Source: Bog-473 sp963726135
GTDB lineage: Bacteria; Actinomycetota; Acidimicrobiia; Acidimicrobiales; RAAP-2
DNA: 64,000 bases
Direction of reading: 5' to 3'
Assembly: GCA_963726135.1 (NCBI GenBank)
Contig: CAVSBE010000008.1
Location: 372,001-436,000, forward strand
Positions 1 to 10,250 of this stretch are shown piece after piece. Made by a program: the position numbers and the translations under genes. Positions within the stretch are counted from its first letter, which is position 1. Each line of letters opens with the position of its first letter. The notes below the pieces were generated by a model. That model was not told the DNA's origin and ran no database searches. It worked only from the letters and a program-made list of their open reading frames with translations.

Positions 1-1
1 C

Positions 2-2089
2 CTGCACCGGACGGCGCTTCCGTCCCCTGGGGGCGAGGCCGAGTTCACGGCGCTGGTCGCCGAAGTCATGGGCCGGCCCCTCACGCCCGCGCAGCCGCCC
101 TGGGAGATGCACGTCATTGAGGGGCTTGCCAGCGGGAAGGTCGGGCTGATCGCGAAGGTGCACCACGCCGTCGTCGACGGCGTGGCCGGCGCCCAGATGC
201 TGGCGCAGTTGCTGGACCTCGCGCCCGAGGGCCGTGCCGTCACAGAGCCCTGCCCGCCGTGGGTTCCGGCGCGCCTGCCCACGCAGACGCAGTTGATGAC
301 AGACGCGCTGCCGAGCTTCATCAAGAGCCCCGTGCGCGCGCTGCGTGCCGTCCGCGAGGTCGGCCACACCGCCGTCCGGTTGGCCCGGTGCGTTGTCGGC
401 GACCGCATCGGCCCGCTGTCGCTGCCCTTCGGGGCGCCTGCCACGTTCGAGTCGCCCGTCGGCGCCCGGCGGGCGGTCGCCTTTGCCGAGCTCGAGTTGG
501 CCGAGGTGCGCGTGCTGAAGGAGCGCTTCGGGTCCACGATCAACGACGTCGTGCTCGCGGTCTGCTCGGGTGCGCTGCGCAACCACCTGGCGGCGCACGA
601 TCAGGAGGCCGAGAGCCCGCTCGTCGCTGTCGTCCCCGTGTCGGTGCGCGGCGACCATCAGGGCGTGGGGTCAGGAAACCAGCTCTCGGCCATGTTCGTG
701 CCGCTCTCGAACGACTGCAAGACGCCACTCGAGCGGCTGCGGACCGTGACGGCGGCGAGCGCGACGTGCAAGGGCCAAGAGCGCGCCGTCGGGTACGGCC
801 CGATGGCCTCCCTGCTGGCCGATGCGGTCCCGCCCGCACTGGCCAAGCCGGTGATTCAGCTCGGGGTGCGCTCGGGCATCTTGCGCAAGCTGCGCGCCGG
901 GAACCTGATGATCTCGAACGTGCCCGGTCCGGCCTTCCCGCTCTACTTCGCGGGCATGCAGCTCCGCGGGGTGTACCCGCTCGGGCCCGTCGTCGACGGG
1001 GTCGCGCTCAACGTCACCGTGCAGAGCTACCGGGACTCGCTCTTCGTCGGGATCAACGCCTGCGCGAGCGCGGTGGGGGATCTGCCGGGCCTGGCGCGGG
1101 CCCTGGCCGAGGAGTTGGGCCTGTTGAGCCGGATGGCGGCCGGTGCGGGCGAGGGGAAGAGCGCGGCCGGGAACGCGGCACCGTCACTCCTCGGGTGGCC
1201 ACGTCACCGTCCCGCGGTCCGCTCCGCATCCGTGGGCGGTCACCGCAGGGTTGCCGCCCGCCGCCAACCCCTGAGCGGGTCGGCGAAACGCTGCGGGCCG
1301 GGCCGGGCGGGCCGGGTGGCACGGCACCGTCCCGTTGCGACAGGGTGGCCCGATGCAGCGGTCGGACCTCGAGGGCGGACCCGTCGCCGTCGCACCGTGG
1401 CTGCTCAACAAGCTGCTCGTGCGCGGCGATCGGGTGGGGCGCATCGTCGAGGTCGAGGCGTACCACGGTGCCAACGACGCCGCGTCCCATGCCTTTCGGG
1501 GTCCGACACCGCGGACGGCGGTGATGTTCGGGCGGGCAGGGTTCCTCTACGTGTACTTCACCTACGGCATGCACTGGTGCGCCAACGTCGTGTGCGGGCC
1601 CGAGGGCGAGGCCGCGGCAGTGCTCATCCGGGCCCTGGCGCCGACGAGCGGGGTGGCGGCGATGCGCGCCGCCCGTCCCGCGGCCCGCCTCGAGCGGGAC
1701 CTCTGCAACGGCCCCGCCAAGCTCTGCCAGGCCCTCGGGATCACCGGGGAGGACAACGGGGTCGACCTCCTGGCGCCGCTCTGCCCCCCGGGGCGGGTCC
1801 CGAGGGGTGCCCGGAGCCGGGGCGGGGGACCGGTCCGCCTGGTGGACGACGGGACACCGCCACCGGGGCGTCCCGGCCGTGGGACGCGGATCGGCATCAC
1901 GGAGGCGACGGACAAGCGGTGGCGCTTCTGGGTGCCCAACAGCGCCCACCTGTCGAGGCGATGACCGGGGGCCGGTCCCCGAGGGTCGTCGGACCAGGGA
2001 GAACGTGCCGCACGAGGGTGTCACCCGGCTGTCACAACCGTGCAACAACGGCGGTCCATCATGCTGGCGTCGATTCCGTGGGCACATGA
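2..2089 (+). CDS. WS/DGAT-family O-acyltransferase, 5' end cut by window edge
   Basis: The product resembles bifunctional wax ester synthase/acyl-CoA:diacylglycerol acyltransferases, which make storage lipids from acyl-CoA. The reading frame is already open at base 2 and carries the catalytic HHAVVDG motif (about bases 160-183), then the later family blocks SNVPGP (about 916-933) and a C-terminal VVDGVALNVTVQSY stretch. Family similarity ends near base 1140 (GLLSRM). After that the frame stays open to a TGA at 2087-2089, running across the whole downstream glycosylase gene in another frame. The extra 300 or so residues are Arg/Gly-rich and look like a non-coding read-through. A one-base shift would give a stop at 1272-1274, so the natural 3' end may have been lost to a frameshift. 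Family assignment is firm, the end is not. Confidence 0.72.
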   Translation: MHRTALPSPGGEAEFTALVAEVMGRPLTPAQPPWEMHVIEGLASGKVGLIAKVHHAVVDGVAGAQMLAQLLDLAPEGRAVTEPCPPWVPARLPTQTQLMTDALPSFIKSPVRALRAVREVGHTAVRLARCVVGDRIGPLSLPFGAPATFESPVGARRAVAFAELELAEVRVLKERFGSTINDVVLAVCSGALRNHLAAHDQEAESPLVAVVPVSVRGDHQGVGSGNQLSAMFVPLSNDCKTPLERLRTVTAASATCKGQERAVGYGPMASLLADAVPPALAKPVIQLGVRSGILRKLRAGNLMISNVPGPAFPLYFAGMQLRGVYPLGPVVDGVALNVTVQSYRDSLFVGINACASAVGDLPGLARALAEELGLLSRMAAGAGEGKSAAGNAAPSLLGWPRHRPAVRSASVGGHRRVAARRQPLSGSAKRCGPGRAGRVARHRPVATGWPDAAVGPRGRTRRRRTVAAQQAARARRSGGAHRRGRGVPRCQRRRVPCLSGSDTADGGDVRAGRVPLRVLHLRHALVRQRRVRARGRGRGSAHPGPGADERGGGDARRPSRGPPRAGPLQRPRQALPGPRDHRGGQRGRPPGAALPPGAGPEGCPEPGRGTGPPGGRRDTATGASRPWDADRHHGGDGQAVALLGAQQRPPVEAMTGGRSPRVVGPGRTCRTRVSPGCHNRATTAVHHAGVDSVGT
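1353..1964 (+). CDS. mpg: DNA-3-methyladenine glycosylase (AAG/MPG family)
   Basis: This is a 203-residue monofunctional DNA glycosylase that removes alkylated purines in base-excision repair. The family core is visible: IVEVEAYHG, where Glu35 matches the catalytic water-activating Glu of human AAG, then SHAFRGPTPR, MFGRAGFLYVYFTYGMHWC and the substrate-pocket block LCNGPAKLCQALGI. Length is normal for bacterial members. ATG at 1353 is preferred because it opens directly into the conserved N-terminus; an in-frame TTG lies at 1335. It sits inside the over-long frame of the upstream acyltransferase, but its conserved motifs make it the real gene for this stretch. Confidence 0.87.
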   Translation: MQRSDLEGGPVAVAPWLLNKLLVRGDRVGRIVEVEAYHGANDAASHAFRGPTPRTAVMFGRAGFLYVYFTYGMHWCANVVCGPEGEAAAVLIRALAPTSGVAAMRAARPAARLERDLCNGPAKLCQALGITGEDNGVDLLAPLCPPGRVPRGARSRGGGPVRLVDDGTPPPGRPGRGTRIGITEATDKRWRFWVPNSAHLSRR

Positions 2090-2359
2090 GATCGAGGAGA
2101 TCAGCAGGCGGCGCACGCCTCCCGGCGGCCGGATGGCGACCGGGCGGGGGCGGAAAGCCCGTTGAGCTTCGAGCACCAGGTGGCATACGGAGAGCCAGGT
2201 GGCTCACCGTATGCCACCGCAAGGTGCGCCGGCGGTGCCTGGCCTCGAGAACCGGTGGTTCGAGCGGGGCATCCGCGGCGACCGGCGGGTGCCCCGGTAG
2301 CATCGGTAAGAGAGACCGGTCCGGGCTCTGGCCCGGAGAAATGTGTTCGCGGCAGCGCG
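1965..2359. other. Intergenic region with three strong hairpins upstream of rRNA promoter
   Basis: No convincing gene is seen here. Three inverted repeats stand out. The largest, 2180-2217, has an 11-bp outer arm (GTGGCATACGG with its complement), an A-A mismatch and a 6-bp inner stem around a GG loop. The second is imperfect at 2244-2264 (CTCGAGAACC then GGTTCGAG). The third, 2320-2337, has 7-bp arms TCCGGGC and GCCCGGA. None is followed by a T-tract, so they are not classical intrinsic terminators. They may end glycosylase transcription by another route or serve as protein sites before the rRNA promoter. Confidence 0.5.
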
Positions 2360-2388
2360 TTGACGCTCAGTCACGCGGCTGCTAGAGT
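2360..2388 (+). promoter_or_regulatory. Predicted rRNA operon promoter
   Basis: TTGACG at 2360-2365 and TAGAGT at 2383-2388 are separated by exactly 17 bases, a good primary-sigma-factor promoter. It lies 350 bases before mature 16S, in keeping with the long leader of actinobacterial rRNA operons. Transcription should start near 2395. The same TAGAGT -10 box is seen before the MerR gene at 35066-35071 and before gcvP at 37147-37152. Confidence 0.75.
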
Positions 2389-2517
2389 GACACACCCGTC
2401 GGAACGGCCTCCCCGGCCCTCCGGCATCCGAAGGAGACTCTCCGGCGACGCAATTCGTCCGGAACAGTCCTTCGGGACACCCGGCACCAACACCGGTAGG
2501 ACTGGTGTGTGCCCGGT

Positions 2518-2544
2518 CGCTCCTTGAAAACGGAATAGTGAGAG
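2518..2544 (+). other. 5' strand of pre-16S processing stem
   Basis: Bases 2518-2544 are almost perfectly complementary to 4427-4453 downstream of 16S: CTCTCACTATT on the 3' side pairs with AATAGTGAGAG here, and the pairing continues through GCTCC/GGGAGC with few mismatches. Looping out 16S in this way is the usual RNase III substrate. The strand also holds CCTTGAAAACGGAATAGTG, which resembles the leader antitermination/processing motif of actinobacterial rRNA operons (TTGAGAACTCAATAGTG type). Confidence 0.75.
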
Positions 2545-2737
2545 CCAAAAGCCAGTGCGGGCAATTCATCCGTGACTCTGTAACGGATGGGTTGTACGTC
2601 AATTAAGCATTACGCAGGCCGGGCAGCCCCTCGGGGCGAGAAGGCCTGTGGTTACCATATTTTTGAGTCAAAACATGGTGACTCTTCTGATTCTTGGTCG
2701 TTCGAGCTTCCTCTGGAGGCCCGGCCGGCTGTGAGTC

Positions 2738-4719
<1,982 letters not shown>

Positions 4720-5243
4720 CTCCAAGCTACAAAGAGCCAACGGTGGATGCCTTGGCGCCTAAAGCCGAAGAAGGACGTGGGCGACTGCGAAAAGCCACGG
4801 GAAGCTGTCTACCAAGCGTCGATCCGTGGATGTCCGAATGGGGCAACCCAGCACCTGTCATGAGGTGTTACACCCGCCTGAATGTATAGGGCGGGGCGAG
4901 GGAACCGGGTGAATTGAAACATCTAAGTAACCCGAGGAGAGGAAAACAACAGTGACTCCCTGAGTAGCGGCGAGCGAAACGGGAAGAGCCCAAACCGTGC
5001 CGGTGTCAAAGCCTGGTGGCGTTGCCGGTATGGGGTTGTGGGACTCGAGAGACGGGGCACCAGACCTGTCACGGAGTTACAAATCCAATGTCTAGTGGAA
5101 TCAGTCAGGAAAGCTGAACCGAAGAGGGTAATGGTCCCGTACACGAAACGCATTGGACTCCGCTTGAGCACCCGAGTAGCGCCGGATCCGGGAAAGCCGG
5201 CGTGAATCTGCGAGGACCATCTCGTAAGGCTAAGTACTCTTAG

Positions 5244-5291
<48 letters not shown>

Positions 5292-5478
5292 GGGAGGGGA
5301 GTGAAATAGTACCTGAAACCGTTGGCTTACAAACAGTCAAAGCGTCGTTGCTCCACCGTTGCCATGATCCCTTCGGGTGAGATTGGTGACACATAGGTGG
5401 ATGTCAGCCGTGATGGCGTGCCTTTTGAAGAATGAGCCAGCGAGTTACGGTGTGTGGCGAGGTTAACCAGCGATGGGT

Positions 5479-5515
<37 letters not shown>

Positions 5516-5942
5516 CGCATGCTGTAGACCCGAAGCCGAGTGAGCTTGCCATGGGCAGGCTGAAGCGAAGGTAAGACTTCGTGGAGGGCCGAACCCACCT
5601 AGGTTGAAAACTGGGGGGATGACCTGTGGCAAGGGGTGAAAGGCCAATCAAACTCGGTGATAGCTGGTTCTCCCCGAAATGCATTTAGGTGCAGCGTCGG
5701 GTGTTCAGCATCGGAGGTAGAGCACTGGATGGGCTAGGGGGCCTACAAGCTTACTGACCCCAACTAAACTCCGAATGCCGATGCTCTAGAACCCGGCAGT
5801 GAGACCACGAGGGATGAGCTTCGTTGGTCGAAAGGGAAACAGCCCAGACCGCCGGCTAAGGCCCCGAAATTCTTGACTAAGTGGAAAACGATGTGGGAAC
5901 GCAAAGACAGCCAGGAGGTTGGCTCAGAAGCAGCCATCCTTA

Positions 5943-5973
<31 letters not shown>

Positions 5974-6815
5974 GTCCTGCGCGGATAATGTAACGGGGCT
6001 CAAGTCAAGAGCCGAAGCCGCGGATTTCCGTCATCAGACGGGAGTGGTAGGGGAGCGTCGATCTCGCGGAGAAGCGGCGGTGTGAACCGTCGTGGAGCGT
6101 GGTCGAGTGCGAATGCTGGTATGAGTAGCGAGAGAGGAGTGAGAAACTCCTCCGCCGTAAGCCCAAGGGTTCCTGGGGAAGGCTAATCCTCCCAGGGTAA
6201 GTCGGGAGCTAAGGCGAGGCCGAGAGGCGTAGTCGATGCACAACTGGTTGATATTCCAGTACTACCGTGTCCGCGCCCATTCCAAGCCAGGGGTACTAAG
6301 GGGATGACCTTCGGGTCGAGCCGACAAACCCTGGGGCGGACAGCAAAGGAGCGACGCAGGAAGATAGGTGAGCCCAGGCGTTGGTTGTCCTGGGGTAAGC
6401 GTGTAGGGAGGGATCTAGGTAAATCCGGATCCCGCGAATCCTGAGACGCGATGCCGAGCCGTTCCAGGCGAAGTCACTGATTCTATGCTGCCTAGAAAAA
6501 CTTCTAGCGAGCTGACACGGTACCCGTACCCCAAACCAACACAGGTGGGCGGGTAGAGAATACCAAGGCGATCGGGAGAACTGTGGTTAAGGAACTCGGC
6601 AAAATTCCTCCGTAACTTCGGGAGAAGGAGGGCCCCGATAGGGTGATGGACTTCGCGTCCTGATGCCTGAGGGGGCCGCAGAGAATTGGGGAAAGCGACT
6701 GTTTACTAAAAACACAGGAGCGTGCGAAGTCGTAAGACGATGTATACGCTCTGACGCCTGCCCGGTGCCGGAAGGTTACGGGGAAGGGTTAGTCTTCGGA
6801 CGAAGCTCTGAACCT

Positions 6816-6905
<90 letters not shown>

Positions 6906-7163
6906 CGACTTTCCTACTGTCTCAACCACAGACCCGGCGAAATTGAAGTACGAGTAAAGATGCTCGTTAGCTGCATCAGGACGGAAAGACCCCGTGGACC
7001 TTTACTACAGCTTGATGTTGAGGTTTGGTACTATTTGTGTAGGATAGGTGGGAGACTTTGAAGCATTGGCGCTAGCCAGTGTGGAGTCAACCTTGAAATA
7101 CCACCCTTTTAGTGCCGGGCCTCTAACCTCGGTCCGTGATCCGGATCAGGAACAGCGTCAGGT

Positions 7164-7195
<32 letters not shown>

Positions 7196-7414
7196 ATGTA
7201 ACGGAGGCGCCCAAAGGTTCCCTCAGGCTGGTTGGCAATCAGCTGTCGAGTGCAATGGCAAAAGGGAGCTTGACTGCGAGACCTACAAGTCGAGCAGGTG
7301 CGAAAGCAGGGCATAGTGATCCAGCGGTTGCTTGTGGAAGCGCCGTTGCTCAACGGATAAAAGGTACCCCGGGGATAACAGGCTCATCTTCCCCAAGAGT
7401 CCATATCGACGGGA

Positions 7415-7460
<46 letters not shown>

Positions 7461-7461
7461 C

Positions 7462-7497
<36 letters not shown>

Positions 7498-7531
7498 TAC
7501 GCGAGCTGGGTTTAGAACGTCGTGAGACAGT

Positions 7532-8275
7532 GGACATACGCGTTGTCTATAAACTTGGCTATTTGCTGGAAACACCGTATGAATCCTGCGCTACTCGCTC
7601 TCTACAGGTCGTGATACACCCGCTTCGTACGATGCGGTCGTGGACGGAGAGAGCAGTAAAAATGCGACAGGTGCGGTCAATCAGCAGGAAAGGCTGGAGT
7701 CGTACATAGCCGGTTTTGTGGACGGAGAAGGATGTTTTCACGTGGCGATCCAAAGGAACCCCTATACGAGAAGCCGATGGCAACTCGTACCGGAGTTTCG
7801 GGTAAGCCAGGATGTATCTCGTGTGAAGGTCTTGGACCTGACGCGAGAGCTCCTTGGTTGCGGATCACTCCGTGAGAACCATCGACACTCACGTGACCAC
7901 ACCTTCGTGCTGGTCGTGCGTCGACGGAAGGATCTACTCGAGAGAGTGATCCCCTTCTTCGAACGAAATCCGTTACTGAGCTGCAAGCAGGATGAGTTCG
8001 TCACGTTCGCCTTCATCGTGAGGGCGATGGCGGAAGGAGCACATCTTGCACCCGAAGGCTTCGAGCGGCTTGCCGCCCGAGCTCTTCAGATGAACGGTCG
8101 TGGTCGGTACCGAAGACTGCACCGAGGTTCAGAATCCAGAATCCTCAGAGACCATATGCCAAGCACCCTCGCAGACCTGTGAGGGTGAAGATATGGTCCG
8201 ATCTGCATGGCGACATGCAGAGTCAGGCAGAAATGTCCTGGCCCCCGGCCAGTTCGGCCGGCGGTAACAAGAATG
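7532..8275 (+). ncRNA. Self-splicing group I intron in 23S domain V
   Basis: Core elements are visible. P1: exon AGACAGT (7525-7531) pairs with GTTGTCT (7542-7548), placing the expected U-G wobble at the 5' splice site. P3: CTTGGC (7554-7559) with GCCAAG (8158-8163). P4: TGCTG (7564-7568) with CAGCA (7682-7686), within the P-like TTGCTGGAAAC and Q-like AATCAGCAGGAAA. P7: GACCATA (8150-8156) with TATGGTC (8192-8198), inside R-like CTCAGAGACCATA and S-like AAGATATGGTCC. P8: CACCCTC (8164-8170) with GAGGGTG (8181-8187). P9: CTGCATG-GCGA-CATGCAG (8203-8220). The last base, G8275, is the expected omega-G. Splicing uses exogenous guanosine. The subgroup was not assigned. Confidence 0.92.
7640..8182 (+). 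CDS. Intron-encoded LAGLIDADG homing endonuclease
   Basis: This 180-residue protein has one LAGLIDADG motif, YIAGFVDGEG (residues 22-31), so it should act as a homodimer like I-CreI. Glu30 sits at the metal-binding acid position. It would cleave intronless 23S genes and promote intron homing. The C-terminal half (NPLLSCKQDEFVTF) resembles organellar and bacterial 23S-intron endonucleases. The start is GTG at 7640; no in-frame ATG lies before the motif. The frame overlaps ribozyme elements P4', P7, P3' and P8, so the same bases serve protein and RNA fold. GC is visibly lower than in neighbouring genes, fitting acquired DNA. Expression must come from the rRNA transcript, and no clear ribosome-binding site is seen. 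Confidence 0.88.
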   Translation: MDGESSKNATGAVNQQERLESYIAGFVDGEGCFHVAIQRNPYTRSRWQLVPEFRVSQDVSRVKVLDLTRELLGCGSLRENHRHSRDHTFVLVVRRRKDLLERVIPFFERNPLLSCKQDEFVTFAFIVRAMAEGAHLAPEGFERLAARALQMNGRGRYRRLHRGSESRILRDHMPSTLADL

Positions 8276-8683
8276 TCGGTCCCTATCCGATGCAGCCGTA
8301 GGAGATTTGAGAAAGGCTGTCCCTAGTACGAGAGGACCGGGACGGACGTAGCTCTCGTGTGCCAGTTGTCCTGCCAAGGGCACGGCTGGTTTGCGACCTA
8401 CGGGTGGGATAAGCGCTGAAAGCATCTAAGTGCGAAGCCCGTTTCGAGATGAAATCTCCCACAGGGTTAACCTGGTAAGGCCCGTGGCTAGACGACCACG
8501 TTGATAGGCCGGAGGTGTAAGTGCAGTGATGCATTCAGCCGACCGGTACTAATCGGCCGAGGGCTTGGAGACCTACTCGTGCTCGTGCTCGCTTTGGAAC
8601 GCTCAGGGGCTGCGGTGACGCAGCCACAGGCGCGGCTCCGTTCTTCGACGTCGAAGGGCGGGTGAGCCGCCCGAGCGCACGAT

Positions 8684-8803
8684 TTCCGGTGGCCATAGCG
8701 GCGGGGAAACACCCGTTCCCATTCCGAACACGGCAGTTAAGCCCGCCCGCGCCGATGGTACTTGGGGGGAGGCCCCCTGGGAGAGTAGGTCGCCGCCGGG
8801 ATT
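8684..8803 (+). rRNA. rrf: 5S ribosomal RNA
   Basis: About 120 nt. The 5' strand TTCCGGTGGCCATAGCGG pairs with the 3' end GTCGCCGCCGGGATT, and the conserved loop blocks CCCGTTCCCATTCCGAACAC, AAGCCCGCC, GCGCCGATGGTA and GGGAGAGTAGGT are all present. It follows 23S by about 110 bases, completing the 16S-23S-5S order. Ends are accurate to a few bases. Confidence 0.93.
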
Positions 8804-8809
8804 TCTCAA

Positions 8810-8850
8810 GACGAGATCCCCTCGGAGCTTCGGCTCGGGGGGATCTCGTC
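8810..8850 (+). terminator. rRNA operon terminator hairpin
   Basis: Just after 5S, ACGAGATCCCC pairs with GGGGATCTCGT and the stem continues through CGGAGC/GCTCGG around a TTCG-type loop, giving a near-perfect stem of about 18 bp. It is followed by CGCG rather than a T-tract, so it is a strong hairpin terminator of the type common in high-GC genomes rather than a textbook intrinsic one. Confidence 0.75.
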
Positions 8851-8874
8851 GCGTCCGGGGCGTAGGATCGGCCG

Positions 8875-10249
8875 ATGCCTCCCGATTCGTCGCGGCCAGA
8901 TCGTCGCGCCCAGGGGTCACGGCCGCCGAGGCCGGGCAACGGGGCGAAGCCCGGAGCGCAGGGACGGCGGCGGACCGGTGGAGGCTCCGGTGCCGCCGGC
9001 AACACCCGCAGCTCCGGCACCCCGCGCAAGCGCTCGGGGCAGGGGGGCGGTGCACCACGGCGGGCACGGGACGACAGCGCCGGCGCACCGGGGAGCGGAC
9101 GATCGAGGGCCGGGGCGCCGGGGACCGGCGGCGGGGCCAGGTCGGGATCGCCCCCGCGGAGCCGCAGTGGCCAAGCGCCCCGCCGGGCGAGCACGCGGAC
9201 GGGCGAGGGAGCACGGGAGCGGCCGGACGCCCGGCCGCGGCGCGACGGGGAGCGCCCGCTCCCGGGCCAGGCCCGCACATGGGGCAACGTGGCCCGTCGC
9301 GGGGCCAGAGAGGTGGTGCGACGGGACACCGAGGCGGAGGCCCGCCCCTATGACGACCGGGAACGCCGCAGGGCGACACCACGGCCGGGCAAGCCCGCAC
9401 CCTGGATACGCGACGACGGGGCCCGGGACGAGTGGGGGGATGCGGCACCCGCGCCGGCCCGGAGCCGGAGTGCCAAGGCCAATGACAAGGCCAAGGCCGG
9501 GACCACGGCGACCACCGGCGCCGGCAAGGCCATCGCCGGCCTCACGCCACGCCGGCCGCTCCCGCCGGAGATCGCCGCCGACATCCGCAAGGCGGCGGGC
9601 ACGGCCACGACCCTGCACCGGGAGGGACTGGTCAAGCGGGCTGAGTCCGCCTACGGGGCCTACGAGCGGGGCCGCTACCAAGATGCGCTCCGGGCCATCA
9701 AGCCGGTGGCGGACGAGGCACCGGGCGTCGCCGCAGTGCGTGAGCTCGCCGGGCTCGCCGCCTACCGCAGCGGCCGCTGGCGCGACGCCACCCGCCACCT
9801 GCAGGCCTACGGGGCGCTCAGCGACTCGACGGAGCACCTGCCCGTGCTCATGGACTGCCAGCGCGCCCTGCGCAAGCCGAAGAAGGTCGCGCGAATTGTG
9901 GGGTGAGCTCAGGCAGAGCTCGCCGGACCCCGACGTCCTGGCCGAGGGGCGGATCGTGGCGGCGGCCTCGCTGGCCGAGACCAGCGACCTCAACGGGGCG
10001 ATATCGATGCTGGCCACCGCGGGCGCGACGAAAGCCCTGCGCAACCCCTCCGACCGCCACGTCCGGCAGTGGTACCTGCTGGCCGACCTGTACGAGCGGG
10101 CCGGCGACGTCCCGCGGGCGCGCGAGTACTTCGAGCGCATCCTGCGCGCGGACCCCGAGGCCTATGACGTGACGGATCGTCTGCGCGGCCTGGGTGCCGA
10201 GCGCCGGGCGCGGCCGAAGCGGGCGAAGGCGAGAGCCACCACGCGCTGA
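8875..10249 (+). CDS. TPR-type repeat protein, frame-disrupted
   Basis: The N-terminal 215 residues are Arg/Gly/Pro-rich and low complexity; the rest is helical and TPR-like (AESAYGAYERGRYQDALRAI, later YLLADLYERAGDVPRAREYF). In the first frame translation stops at 9906. The natural continuation (LWGELRQSSPDPDVLAEGRI onward) lies one base ahead and ends at 10249. The shift falls at about 9886-9895, in GTCGCGCGAA. Joined, the protein would be about 457 residues. ATG 8875 is six bases after TAGGAT (8863-8868), a leaderless-type start. Function is unknown; such repeats usually mediate protein contacts. It may be a real pseudogene, or the extra base may be a sequence error. Confidence 0.7.
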
Positions 10250-10250
10250 G

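Noticed and set aside
7532..8275. Insertion sequence or intervening sequence in 23S
   Set aside because: There are no terminal inverted repeats, no target duplication and no transposase. The ribozyme core and the P1 pairing to the exon show a group I intron.
8917..10140. A 407-codon minus-strand frame over the TPR gene, and similar long antisense frames at 1053-2303 and 19291-21132
   Set aside because: All lie opposite genes with recognisable domains, have skewed Arg/Pro/His composition and no motifs.
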